Shown: one piece after another, positions 35,781 to 44,345 of the stretch
Layout of the letters: each line of letters starts with the position of its first letter
How positions within the stretch are numbered: the first letter of the stretch is position 1
NCBI GenBank assembly: GCA_947493955.1
Contig: CANLSQ010000003.1
Span: 1 to 64,000, forward strand
Reading direction: 5' to 3'
DNA length: 64,000 bases
Source: an uncultured Sphingomonadaceae bacterium
Lineage (GTDB): Bacteria; Pseudomonadota; Alphaproteobacteria; Sphingomonadales; Sphingomonadaceae
Translations under genes and position numbers: made by a program
The notes under the pieces: model-generated
Seen by the model: only the letters and a program-made list of their open reading frames with translations
What the model was told of the DNA's origin: nothing
Database searches by the model: none

Positions 35781-36527
35781 TTACCGGGCGCCTGCTTCTT
35801 TCAATCTTGTTTCTACCATGTTCCAGCTCGTGCCGTCGATCTTCTGACCGTTGATCAGGAAGGTCGGTGTACCCTGGATGTCAAAATCCTGTACCGCTGT
35901 CTGTGTGTCCGCCATAAGTTTTTCAGCGGTCGCCGTTTCACTGAGGCAGGCTTTGGCCTGATCCGCAGAAACCCCGCGCTGCTGGAAATAGCTGATCAGA
36001 TCGAGCTGTTCGGCCAAGCTGACAAAACGCACATTCGGTTCCTGAGACAATACACTTTGATACGTCGCGTCACCCATGGCCTGAGCCTTTTCAAACATTG
36101 GACCCTGGTTGCTTAGCGCCTGTTTGGTCAATGCGAAAAACGGACCTTCACCGCCGCAACGGGACAGGATCGCGGCGGTCAGATCCAGCGGATCGCGAAC
36201 GAAATTGCGGATTTCGAAGCTTACCCGTCCTGATTCAACATATTCATCGCGGATCGTATTAAACGCTTCTTCGCCAAAAGTGGCGCAATGCGAACAGGTG
36301 ATCGACATATATTCGACCAGTTTAATGGGCGCATCAGGATTGCCCATCACATAACCGCCAGCTTCAGTCTGTGCGACGGTTTCCGACCATTTTTGGCCAT
36401 CCGGTGCAGCGACGGCCGCAATGGCTTCGCCAGATGTTGCTCCGCCCTCGGCGGTTTCCGCAGCGCCGCCGCATCCGGTAAGCGCAAGTGCGAGAGCAAT
36501 AGGAGCCAGATAGAGTGATTTAGACAT
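35781..36527 (-). CDS. DsbA-like thiol oxidoreductase, lipoprotein
   Basis: A 248-residue protein. The lipobox ALTGC gives a lipidated Cys at residue 19, followed by an Ala/Gly-rich linker and a thioredoxin-like domain with the CSHC active site at about 78-81 and the cis-Pro region GTPTFLING. It probably forms or rearranges disulfides at the inner or outer membrane. The ATG at 36527 has AGGA eight bases upstream and places the lipobox correctly. It sits beside a paralogue with CNHC. Confidence 0.88.
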   Translation of the reverse strand: MSKSLYLAPIALALALTGCGGAAETAEGGATSGEAIAAVAAPDGQKWSETVAQTEAGGYVMGNPDAPIKLVEYMSITCSHCATFGEEAFNTIRDEYVESGRVSFEIRNFVRDPLDLTAAILSRCGGEGPFFALTKQALSNQGPMFEKAQAMGDATYQSVLSQEPNVRFVSLAEQLDLISYFQQRGVSADQAKACLSETATAEKLMADTQTAVQDFDIQGTPTFLINGQKIDGTSWNMVETRLKEAGAR

Positions 36528-36563
36528 GTTAGATATTCCTGTTATTTCTATAAGATGTTTCAT

Positions 36564-37271
36564 TCATTCAGGGAGGGCGAGCAGGGCAGGCCGCAAGCGT
36601 GCCCAACTGTGAACCTTGTCGATAGGTTGATCGTTCAACGTAAAGCTGGGCGTTCCGGTCAGCTTCAATGTTCCAGTGGCATATTTGGTCATGGCCAAAA
36701 TTTTATCCTGTGCCTGTTTGTCGGCAAGGCAGCTATTGACCTGATCCTTTGAATAACCGCGTTTCTGCATCAGGCCGTAAAAGTCGGCTGCTTTGGCAAT
36801 TTTCTTGAGCCGTTCGGGAACAGTGCCTTCGTTCAATGATTTCATCACAGCGGGCGAGGAAGATTGAAAAGTCTGCATCCAGCTTGCCTGAGACGTCAGT
36901 ATCGCCCGGTGATTGCCAAAAAATTTCGTACGCCCTCCGCAGCGCGCAAGCATCGCCGCTGTCAGATCAATCGGGTTGAGAACCAGATTGCGGACTTCAA
37001 AGCTGATATGGCCTTTCCGGATGAAGCCTGATTTTAGCGGATCATGAGACTGCGCTTCGAAATTCGCACAGTGGTTGCAGGTATAGCTCATATATTCGGC
37101 CAGTTGATGCAAAGCGAGGGGATTGCCCATTACATGCCCGCCTTTTTCGGACATCGTGATCCGCTGGGTCCAATCCGTCTGTGTTGTCTGTGACTGGGCG
37201 GCTACGGGCGCCGAGGCCAGAACCGCTGTTCCGAGGGTTGCCAAAGCAAGATACGCGCTTGCGAATTTCAT
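36564..37271 (-). CDS. DsbA-like thiol oxidoreductase, periplasmic
   Basis: A 235-residue paralogue of the next gene. A cleavable signal peptide ends near PVAAQ, with no lipobox. The active site is CNHC (about 65-68) and the cis-Pro segment is GTPSFTLND. Both proteins share the H(Y)VMGNP..L.EYMS.TC block. Its ATG overlaps the DUF721 stop by one base (TAATG), so these genes are one operon. In this order, close to mutY, the pair is common in sphingomonads as far as I recall. Confidence 0.86.
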   Translation of the reverse strand: MKFASAYLALATLGTAVLASAPVAAQSQTTQTDWTQRITMSEKGGHVMGNPLALHQLAEYMSYTCNHCANFEAQSHDPLKSGFIRKGHISFEVRNLVLNPIDLTAAMLARCGGRTKFFGNHRAILTSQASWMQTFQSSSPAVMKSLNEGTVPERLKKIAKAADFYGLMQKRGYSKDQVNSCLADKQAQDKILAMTKYATGTLKLTGTPSFTLNDQPIDKVHSWARLRPALLALPE

Positions 37272-37969
37272 TACTCGTCCTTTTTTCCTTCTGGCCTTCT
37301 CTCTGCCGGCCCGTCTTCATTCGGTTGGCGCTTCACGCCGCCGCCGATTTTTCCCACGATGGCAATAGGCTGTGGTTCCTCTATTTGCGGAGCGCCTTCC
37401 GACTTGGCAATAGCTGTGGCCAATGATTCCAGCACCCTGTTCAATTCCGGGTCACCAATATCGCGCAGGCTGTCGCCCAATTCTATCGGTGCGGGCTTTA
37501 GTGATGGCGGAGGTGCCACACGCCTTTCTCTTTGTTTTTCAATATCTTTAGGTGGATTTACCGGTCCCTGCCTGAATCGCACCTGACTAATCGCGCCATA
37601 GCCGAAAAAGCGGTTCACCCGCTCGATAATCTCGGGTGTAATATGTTGCATCAAGGTCGAATGGGCACCGGAAACCAGCAAATGAAGCGTGCCGCTTTCT
37701 TTTTCACCGCGGGGAAAGCGGATTGATTCGGGCAGGGAGACGTCCGCATAACGCTCTCCGACTATCTCCGGCCAGCGGCTCACGACTGAACTTTGGATGA
37801 AACCATAGCGGCGAAAGGCAGCGCGGCCGATTTCCGGCATCAGATCAGAAATGCTGCGCGCTTCACCGCCGCGCGGGCGCTGATACTTGCTGAATTTTCT
37901 AGCGCCGGCCGTGCGCTTGGCGCCCTTGCGCTTCGGCTTCTCGCTGTTCGGATTATTTTCCTTCGCCAT
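37271..37969 (-). CDS. DUF721 protein (DciA-like)
   Basis: A 232-residue protein. The N-terminal 25 residues are basic. The DUF721 core is about 38-125 (RRYGFIQSSVVSRWPEIVGERY, then LLVSGAHSTLMQHITPEIIERVNRFFG). The C-terminal part is Pro/Glu-rich and likely disordered. DciA proteins help load the replicative helicase DnaB in bacteria lacking DnaC; this link is by family only. ATG 37969 is preferred to the GTG just upstream. It is divergent from mutY with only 27 bases between. Confidence 0.82.
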   Translation of the reverse strand: MAKENNPNSEKPKRKGAKRTAGARKFSKYQRPRGGEARSISDLMPEIGRAAFRRYGFIQSSVVSRWPEIVGERYADVSLPESIRFPRGEKESGTLHLLVSGAHSTLMQHITPEIIERVNRFFGYGAISQVRFRQGPVNPPKDIEKQRERRVAPPPSLKPAPIELGDSLRDIGDPELNRVLESLATAIAKSEGAPQIEEPQPIAIVGKIGGGVKRQPNEDGPAERRPEGKKDE

Positions 37970-37996
37970 CACAAGCCATCATGGCATAGGCACCCT

Positions 37997-39133
37997 ATGG
38001 GCGTCGACAAAATAACCGGTAAAGCGCAGAATATCACCGCCAAAATCAGTGCACATTATGTGGATAACGCTCGCAATCTGCCCTGGCGGGTGCCGCCTGA
38101 GCTGTCGGCGGCGGGTCGCTTGCCGGATCCTTATCATGTCTGGTTGTCTGAAGTGATGTTGCAGCAGACCACCGTCGCAGCCGTTATCGCCTATTTTCAG
38201 AAGTTTACCAAGCGCTGGCCGACGGTCGCGGATTTAGCCGCTGCGGACGAGGCAGACGTGCTCGCCGCATGGGCCGGGCTGGGCTATTATGCACGGGCGC
38301 GGAACCTGCATAAATGTGCCTGCTATGTGTGTGATAATTTGAGCGGCATATTTCCTTCTGAGGAAAAGGAATTGCTCAAGCTACCCGGAATCGGTGCCTA
38401 TACAGCGGCGGCGATCGCCGCGATTGCCTTTGGTCAGCGGGCAGTGGTTGTCGATGCCAATATCGAACGACTCGTCGCACGGCTTTTTGCAATCGACACG
38501 CCGCTGCCAAAGGGCAAGGCGGATATTAGAATTGCCATGGATGCCCTGACGCCGGATGCCCGGACACCACGTGATAGTGCCGGAGATTTTGCGCAGGCCT
38601 GTATGGATATCGGCGCGAGCATCTGCTCGGCCAAGGCACCAAAATGCGAAATCTGTCCGGTGCAGGCCCATTGCGCCGCCTATGCGAAGGGTGATCAGCA
38701 GCGTTATCCGGTCAAGCCGCCCAAAAAGGCCAAGCCGCTGCGCAAAGGACGATTTTTCTGGATAGAACGGGATGAGAAGCTGCTGCTCGTCACCCGCCCG
38801 GCGAAGGGAATGCTGGGTTCTATGCGCGCTCTACCCGATGATGGTTGGGCGGCGGGAAAAGACGGCCATGGCCTGCCGCCAATGGACGGCAATTGGCAGC
38901 TTCACGAGAATGTTGTTCAGCACAGCTTCACCCATTTTTCGCTTGAGGTTGATTTGGCGGTTTATCAAACCGAGAAAATCGTTATTAACAAGGGTGATAA
39001 TAGAAAAGCTGAACCTGGCCCCCAACTCGATGATGCGATCTGGTGGCCGATACACGGGATAGAGGATGCAGGCCTGCCAACCTTATTTGCCAAAGCGGTG
39101 GACTGGGCTGTGAAACGGAAACTGAAGGAATGA
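37997..39133 (+). CDS. mutY: A/G-specific adenine DNA glycosylase
   Basis: A 378-residue base-excision repair enzyme that removes A opposite 8-oxoG. Visible features are the catalytic Glu in SEVMLQQT (about 51-58), the helix-hairpin-helix LPGIGAYTAAAIAAIAFG with the Asp in VVVDANIERL, the [4Fe-4S] loop C-x6-C-x2-C-x5-C in ICSAKAPKCEICPVQAHC, and a C-terminal NUDIX-like domain for 8-oxoG recognition. The ATG at 37997 fits the family N-terminus (the frame is open further upstream). Confidence 0.95.
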   Translation: MGVDKITGKAQNITAKISAHYVDNARNLPWRVPPELSAAGRLPDPYHVWLSEVMLQQTTVAAVIAYFQKFTKRWPTVADLAAADEADVLAAWAGLGYYARARNLHKCACYVCDNLSGIFPSEEKELLKLPGIGAYTAAAIAAIAFGQRAVVVDANIERLVARLFAIDTPLPKGKADIRIAMDALTPDARTPRDSAGDFAQACMDIGASICSAKAPKCEICPVQAHCAAYAKGDQQRYPVKPPKKAKPLRKGRFFWIERDEKLLLVTRPAKGMLGSMRALPDDGWAAGKDGHGLPPMDGNWQLHENVVQHSFTHFSLEVDLAVYQTEKIVINKGDNRKAEPGPQLDDAIWWPIHGIEDAGLPTLFAKAVDWAVKRKLKE

Positions 39134-39135
39134 CT

Positions 39136-40488
39136 ATGACAATTGAAAAGACGGCGGACAAAACCACAGTTGCAGCCTTTAACCGCCGATCAGTTCTGGG
39201 GGCCATTGGCGCCGGTGCCTTTCTGGCTGGTACACCTGGTGCAGCTATTGCACGTTCGCTGGCCCGGCCCGCCGCGCCTTTCCCCGGCCTGACCAAGATT
39301 ATCAATGACTATGTCGCGGAAAAGAAAGTGGCCGGGATGCTTGCCGCCATCGGCATGGGTCAGTCTGACCCGATGATGATTTCCGCCGGGACCCACAAAT
39401 TGGGCGGTGAAAAGCCGGTTGATATGAACACCTTGTGGCGGCTCTATTCGCAGACCAAGCCTGTCACCGGCATGGCGATCATGATGCTTATCGAGGATGG
39501 TCAGCTCAAACTTGACCAGCCGGTCGCCGATATTCTGCCGGAATTTGCAGATATGCGGGTTCTGCAGAATCCCGAGGGATCGCTTGACGAGACCGTCCCG
39601 GCGCGAACGCAGATCACCATTCGCCATTTGCTGACCCATACTGCTGGTCTGGGGTATAACATCATCAGCAAAGGTCCAATCCGGAAAGCCTATTTCGCCG
39701 AGGGCATAACGCCCGGTGTGGTCAGCCGGATGCCGCTTCCCGGAACGGAGCCCGGACCACCAACGCCGGATATCGCGACCTTTTCAAAAAATCTCGCTTC
39801 CTTGCCGCTGGTCTATGAGCCTGGCACAAAATGGAGCTATTCGGTTAGTATCGACCTGCTTGGCTATGTCGTTCAAGTCGCGTCTGGCATGCCACTGGAA
39901 GAATTTTTGCAGAAACGCATGTTCGATCCACTGGGCATGAAGGATACGTTCTTTCAGCTTCCCGCTGACCGGGTGGCTGACTTTACCGACAATTATGCGC
40001 CGCTTGGCGGCACCCTGATCCCGATCGATCCGGCGGCAAACAGCATCTATCTCGACAAGCCAGCCTTTGCCTTTGGCGGCGCCGGACTGGTCGGATCAGC
40101 GGCGGATTATGACAAGTTTCTCGCCATGCTGCTCGGCTTCGGCACGTACAAAGGCACCGCAATCATGCAGCCGGAAACGGCCAAGCTTGGCATGTCCAAC
40201 CTGCTGCCGGAAGGCGCCGACATGAAAGGCACATGGGTTGCCAATCATGGCTTTGGCGCAGGCGGGCGCGCTGGTCTGGGTACGACGGCAAGTCCCGCAG
40301 GAACCTTTGGCTGGGGCGGCGCTGCCGGCACATCGGCCTTTGTTGATACCGGCAATGGGTTCCGTGCCGGCGGGTATACGCAGTACATGCCTTCCAACAC
40401 CTATCCGTTCCAGTCGGAATTTCCGAAATATGTCTATGCCGACCTGATGCAGCAAATGTCCGCAGGCGCAGGAAAAACCAGCCCGTGA
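39136..40488 (+). CDS. Serine hydrolase (beta-lactamase class C fold), Tat-exported
   Basis: A 450-residue protein. The N-terminus has a twin-arginine signal (NRRSVLGAIGAGAFLAG). The nucleophile SxxK is in LYSQTKPVTG, a second motif is in KWSYSVSIDLLGYV, and GWGGAAGTSAFVD near the end corresponds to the KTG/HxG block. The ATG at 39136 is preferred over 39130, which overlaps the mutY stop (ATGA), because GAAGGA needs the extra spacing. It is probably an esterase or peptidase; the Tat route suggests folding before export. Confidence 0.87.
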   Translation: MTIEKTADKTTVAAFNRRSVLGAIGAGAFLAGTPGAAIARSLARPAAPFPGLTKIINDYVAEKKVAGMLAAIGMGQSDPMMISAGTHKLGGEKPVDMNTLWRLYSQTKPVTGMAIMMLIEDGQLKLDQPVADILPEFADMRVLQNPEGSLDETVPARTQITIRHLLTHTAGLGYNIISKGPIRKAYFAEGITPGVVSRMPLPGTEPGPPTPDIATFSKNLASLPLVYEPGTKWSYSVSIDLLGYVVQVASGMPLEEFLQKRMFDPLGMKDTFFQLPADRVADFTDNYAPLGGTLIPIDPAANSIYLDKPAFAFGGAGLVGSAADYDKFLAMLLGFGTYKGTAIMQPETAKLGMSNLLPEGADMKGTWVANHGFGAGGRAGLGTTASPAGTFGWGGAAGTSAFVDTGNGFRAGGYTQYMPSNTYPFQSEFPKYVYADLMQQMSAGAGKTSP

Positions 40489-41417
40489 GCAATAGCGTCA
40501 GTCCGATCATGACGACCGACCTAAGCGCCATCATCCCGACCTTTGCTGGCGGAACCATGGACCGTGCGGATCAGGTCCGGGTGAATCCGGAACGGCTTAA
40601 AGAAGCGATGATGCGCCCCAACGCGCGATTGCTGAAGCTCGATGGTTTGAGCCCCGTTTTTGACGCCATGGGCGATCTCGCCTGGGGACCGCTTTACGAA
40701 GCCTCGCCGGACAATGACCTGCTGCTCCTTGGCATGGACGGAGACACACCCTGTTTTGCGGAGCTTAATGGCGCCGGCAGCGCCATGCCCACTGCTGACC
40801 CGCGATTGTGGCAGTCATTGGGCGTCTTGCCACCCGAGCAGGCCGCCATTTATGCAACGGCGCGCAGCCTGGTGGACTGGCACGCCCGTCACCGGTTTTG
40901 CGCCAATTGCGGACGGCCGACGGAATCCCGCAAGGGTGGCTGGGCACGCCAATGCGACAAGGAAAAGGACGGCTGCGGCGCCGAACATTTTCCGCGCACC
41001 GATCCTGTGGCGATCATGCTGGCGGAATGTGAAGGCAAAATCCTGCTCGGCCGGCAGCCCCGCTTTCCGCCCAAGCGTTTTTCCGCGCTCGCCGGTTTTA
41101 TCGAACCGGGCGAGAGCATCGAAGGCGGAGTGGCACGAGAGCTGTGGGAAGAAGCGGGCATCAAGGTCCGCAATGTCCGCTACATAGCCAGCCAGCCCTG
41201 GCCCTTTCCGTCATCACTGATGATGGCCTGCACCAGCGTCACCGATGATCCGACATTGACACTGGACGAGGAAGAAATTGAGGAAGCCGCATGGTTCTCG
41301 CTCGATGAAGTGAAAGCCGCGATGAATGGCGATCCCGACGCACCATTCATTGCACCGCCGCCCTTTGCGATAGCGTATAATCTACTTAAAAACTGGGTGG
41401 ATGAACAGGAACGGTGA
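40485..41417 (+). CDS. nudC: NAD(+) diphosphatase
   Basis: A 310-residue NUDIX enzyme that hydrolyses NADH/NAD to NMN and AMP and, in E. coli, removes NAD caps from RNA. A zinc ribbon (CANCGRPTE, then CDKEKDGCG) precedes the NUDIX box (EPGESIEGGVARELWEEAGI), and the SQPWPFPSSLM motif confirms the NudC subgroup. It begins with GTG that overlaps the preceding stop by four bases, so it is coupled to the serine hydrolase gene. Confidence 0.93.
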   Translation: MSNSVSPIMTTDLSAIIPTFAGGTMDRADQVRVNPERLKEAMMRPNARLLKLDGLSPVFDAMGDLAWGPLYEASPDNDLLLLGMDGDTPCFAELNGAGSAMPTADPRLWQSLGVLPPEQAAIYATARSLVDWHARHRFCANCGRPTESRKGGWARQCDKEKDGCGAEHFPRTDPVAIMLAECEGKILLGRQPRFPPKRFSALAGFIEPGESIEGGVARELWEEAGIKVRNVRYIASQPWPFPSSLMMACTSVTDDPTLTLDEEEIEEAAWFSLDEVKAAMNGDPDAPFIAPPPFAIAYNLLKNWVDEQER

Positions 41418-41515
41418 GGGCTTCCGCGCAAAGGCTGGCATCCGCATTGGGATGCACTTTGAGGCAACAAGGGACATATTGATCATTCCCGCATTGGGCA
41501 GCAAGGAGAGTTACT

Positions 41516-42106
41516 GTGGTTAGCTCTGATGTTGTTTGTGCAGGCGAGGAAGATCGTGAACGGGCAAAACACTCGGTCGTGCTCAGCTTTGCTGCTGACC
41601 CGATGATGCGTTGGATGGTGCCTGACGCCGCTGACTATCTTGCTACAATGCCCGAGGTCTTTGAAGCTTTCGCTGGCGCCTCATTCGAGAACAGAACTGC
41701 TTATATTGCACGTAATGCAAAAGCAGTGGCGCTTTGGTTGCCTCCAGACGTTGAATCTGACAACGACAGGATGACGGCCGCACTGCGCAAAGTTGTTGCG
41801 CCCGAACTCTATGAAGATATTGCCGCAGTCTTTGGCGAAATGGGGCGCTATCATCCTCGTGACGAGCCTTGCTGGTACCTGCCTTTAATCGGTGTCGATC
41901 CAGCGGAAGCGAATCAAGGATTGGGCTCGGCGCTCATGAAAAAGGCGCTCGATCACTGCGATGAGGCCGGATTGCCTGCCTATCTCGATTCATCCAATCC
42001 GCGCAACATTGCATTTTATGAACGTCACGGTTTTAAGGTCATGGGGGAAATCCAAAGTGGGAGCTCACCCGTCGTACATCCCATGCTTCGAAAACATATC
42101 GGATGA
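41516..42106 (+). CDS. GNAT family N-acetyltransferase
   Basis: A 196-residue acetyltransferase. The acetyl-CoA motif is IGVDPAEANQGLGSALM, followed by PAYLDSSNPRNIAFYERHGF, a common end block. It starts with GTG after AAGGAG. The N-terminal half is less conserved and probably decides the substrate, which is unknown. It is the last gene before a tRNA remnant. Confidence 0.87.
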   Translation: MVSSDVVCAGEEDRERAKHSVVLSFAADPMMRWMVPDAADYLATMPEVFEAFAGASFENRTAYIARNAKAVALWLPPDVESDNDRMTAALRKVVAPELYEDIAAVFGEMGRYHPRDEPCWYLPLIGVDPAEANQGLGSALMKKALDHCDEAGLPAYLDSSNPRNIAFYERHGFKVMGEIQSGSSPVVHPMLRKHIG

Positions 42107-42159
42107 GACCGAGAGGGCCAATGGATCGGGGCAGAGGGAACACTGTCCCAAGAATCCTG

Positions 42160-42212
42160 GAGCATAATTCGTAGTGATGGGGTCAGAGATTCGAGTTCTC
42201 TAGGAGACACCA
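42160..42212 (+). pseudogene. 3' part of a tRNA, Thr(CGT)-like
   Basis: From 42163 the anticodon arm CATAA-TTCGTAG-TGATG (4 of 5 pairs; anticodon CGT), a 5-base variable region, a perfect T arm AGAGA-TTCGAGT-TCTCT, then AGGAGAC, A and CCA. No 5' acceptor (GTCTCCT) or D arm is seen upstream. A tRNA 3' half like this is what remains at one end of an element integrated into a tRNA gene. Confidence 0.6.
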
Positions 42213-42300
42213 CTGGCAGGTATCCGGGATTGCCAAGCTTGACCCTATTTTTTACCTTTTGTGGGTCGGGATGCCCGTCGCGGTTCGAAGCGGGTGTCAA

Positions 42301-43095
42301 CTAGGAAGCGAGAAGGCATCTGCGCTCTATTTCGGCATCAGAAAAATCATGCTTCCTGCCCCAGCCTGTACATGCTCCCGCATGGGCTTTCAAATCCCGG
42401 TCAAACCGTTGGCGCACCAGATCATGTTTGACCAGCAATGACTGATACTCCTCTTCAGTCTTTGGTTCGGCATATGCGATTTCATTGTTGGATTTGGGAC
42501 AATTTTTTGCCTGACTCCAGTCTAAGTCAGCATTGCGTTGCCGCCACTGGACACAGTCGCTTTCGTGGACAGTCACCTCCTTAAAGAACAGCTCTTCTTC
42601 CTTCTTTTTCGCATCCTTCCGCGCCTCATAAATCGCGCGAACATGTGGAACTGATTTTCCTGTTTCTGCTATTTCACGATAAATTGGCTTGAAATGTTTG
42701 GTGGTGTTCAGCATTTTGCTCTGAGACATACAAGCATCCATCAATTCCGGCATTTTCTGTTCCCGCCTGAATTTCGGGCCGCCTTCCATCCATCTTTTCT
42801 CTACACTTGTCTGGCACTTGGAGCTATATGCTTCTTCCTCGCTCTTCCAGACCAACCTCGCTTTGTCTTCGTTCCCCTTGTTCAATTCATCAAAAGCAAT
42901 TGTCCTGTCCTTCCGAAAACCTATGCAGCTTGCACTGCTCCAGATCTCGAAATCGGCGGTGCGCTGAGCTTCGGTTGTACCCTTTACATAAAGCTTTTTA
43001 GCCGCAGCTTCACAGGCCGCGGTAGAATGTTGAGCATTGGCTGAACCGGCCCACAAAAAAACCAGCAGCAGTACGAACGGTTTGAATCTTAACAT
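42301..43095 (-). CDS. Uncharacterised secreted protein
   Basis: A 264-residue protein with a signal peptide (MLRFKPFVLLLVFLWAGSANA) and a strong AAGGGGGG site. The mature part is Lys/Glu/Cys-rich and mostly helical. It has about nine cysteines, with motifs such as CIGFRKDR, KCQTSVEKRW and CVQWRQRNADLDW. I do not recognise a family. It is convergent with the tRNA remnant side and looks more AT-rich than its neighbours, so it may be acquired. Confidence 0.6.
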   Translation of the reverse strand: MLRFKPFVLLLVFLWAGSANAQHSTAACEAAAKKLYVKGTTEAQRTADFEIWSSASCIGFRKDRTIAFDELNKGNEDKARLVWKSEEEAYSSKCQTSVEKRWMEGGPKFRREQKMPELMDACMSQSKMLNTTKHFKPIYREIAETGKSVPHVRAIYEARKDAKKKEEELFFKEVTVHESDCVQWRQRNADLDWSQAKNCPKSNNEIAYAEPKTEEEYQSLLVKHDLVRQRFDRDLKAHAGACTGWGRKHDFSDAEIERRCLLAS

Positions 43096-43460
43096 AGTCC
43101 CCCCTTTGAGAATTTTAGATTAGATACGAAGATATTGGTATTCCAGAATAATTATCCCCATTCTGGGTCTTTCGTTGCGCAGATATCCTCCCGATTGGCT
43201 TTCCGACGCGGTGTGTCGGATCAGCGCTATATCAAGGAGTATCAACGGACCGACGCCAAGCGGAGGCGAGGCAGACCGGCAGCCGCGCCTTATGGCGTGT
43301 AGCCAAGAGCACGGATGTGCCCACCCAGCGCTTGAGGCCCAAAACCAAACTCCCACCTCCCCCAAGCAAACCCCCACCTCCGCGAGCCAAATCCCTGCAA
43401 CATTGCCAGCACCTCCTCGGCTGGCTAAAGCGCTGAGAATAATAATAAGGTCCCAATATA
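43096..43460. other. Non-coding region with structured repeat
   Basis: It holds a CCAGAAT/ATTCTGG hairpin (43143-43166), the structured repeat at 43238-43343, and a C-rich tail with two near-identical ACTCCCACCTCC/ACCCCCACCTCC units (about 43344-43382). An open frame across it has no signs of a real protein. Confidence 0.55.
43238..43343 (+). repeat. Structured dispersed element, copy B
   Basis: This is the partner of 77-186. It shares the GCCGCGCCTTATGGCG core (43282-43297), with a GCGCC-TTAT-GGCGT hairpin, and GCAC-GGAT-GTGC (43309-43320) at the site of the second hairpin. The arms of the second hairpin differ from copy A at two pairs, and both still pair. Confidence 0.6.
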
Positions 43461-44345
43461 ATGAAATGGCTTATCACTTTCGGGGTTGTGGCGGTTGCGA
43501 TCGCTGGTTTTGCCTACTGGTTTTTCTCGCAGCCCGGTCCGCGTCAGCTGGATATGGTCAACAATATCATTCCCGGTGACAAGGATGCAAAGCTGTTGGT
43601 GCGTGGCCAGGTCTATGATGAAGAGCTGGGCCTTGGCCTCAATATCTGGGCACCGACCAAGGCGTCCGACAAGCCGTTGCCGGTTGTTGTGTTTATCTAT
43701 GGCGGCGGCTGGCGCGACGGGTCGAAGGATGAATATGCCTTTGCCGGACGTGCATTGGCCCATCGCGGTTATATGACGGTGCTGGCCGACTACCGGCTCT
43801 ATCCTGACACCAAGTTCCCCGGATTTCTGGAGGATAGTGCCAAAGCGGTTGCCTGGGTACATGACAATATTGCGGGTCACGGCGGCGATCCGGAACGGAT
43901 ATTTCTGTCGGGTCAGTCGGCAGGCGCGTATAATGTCGCGATGCTGGCACTTGACCGGCAATGGCTGGGGCGGCTCGGCAAGACGCCCGACTTTATCAAA
44001 GGCGTGGCCGCTTTGGCCGGGCCTTATGATTTTTACCCGTTTGATAGCGAGACGACCAAGAACAGCTTTGGTTCTTATCATGCCCCTGACATGACGCAGC
44101 CGGTCAATTTCGTTCGAGCCGATGCCCCGCCGCTTTGGCTGTCGACCGGCGTGGATGATACCCAGGTGAGGCCGCGCAACAGCCGGATATTAAGCGAGAA
44201 AATCCTCGAAGCGGGCGGTGACGCGGAATATGTTGAATATCCCGATATGGATCATCTGGAAATCATGATGGCGATCTCAAAGCCTTTTCGCAACAAAGGC
44301 CCGGTTCTGGAGGATATGATTGCCTTTTTCGAAAGTCGCCGATGA
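43461..44345 (+). CDS. Alpha/beta hydrolase (carboxylesterase/HSL type)
   Basis: A 294-residue esterase with an N-terminal membrane anchor or signal (about residues 4-23). The oxyanion motif is YGGGWRDG, the nucleophile elbow GQSAGAY, the acid in STGVDDTQVRP, and the His in YPDMDHLEI. Its end overlaps the next gene start by four bases, so they are co-transcribed. It could deacylate a lipid or sugar made by the neighbouring genes. Confidence 0.87.
   Translation: MKWLITFGVVAVAIAGFAYWFFSQPGPRQLDMVNNIIPGDKDAKLLVRGQVYDEELGLGLNIWAPTKASDKPLPVVVFIYGGGWRDGSKDEYAFAGRALAHRGYMTVLADYRLYPDTKFPGFLEDSAKAVAWVHDNIAGHGGDPERIFLSGQSAGAYNVAMLALDRQWLGRLGKTPDFIKGVAALAGPYDFYPFDSETTKNSFGSYHAPDMTQPVNFVRADAPPLWLSTGVDDTQVRPRNSRILSEKILEAGGDAEYVEYPDMDHLEIMMAISKPFRNKGPVLEDMIAFFESRR

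Noticed and set aside
43344-43382. A possible CRISPR-like or tandem repeat in the C-rich tail
   Set aside because: Only two short imperfect units are present with no regular spacers; no cas gene is in the window.
43175-43579. A 134-codon frame over the structured repeat
   Set aside because: The translation is Pro/Thr/Gln-rich from the repeat and C-rich tail, and it runs into the esterase gene in another frame.
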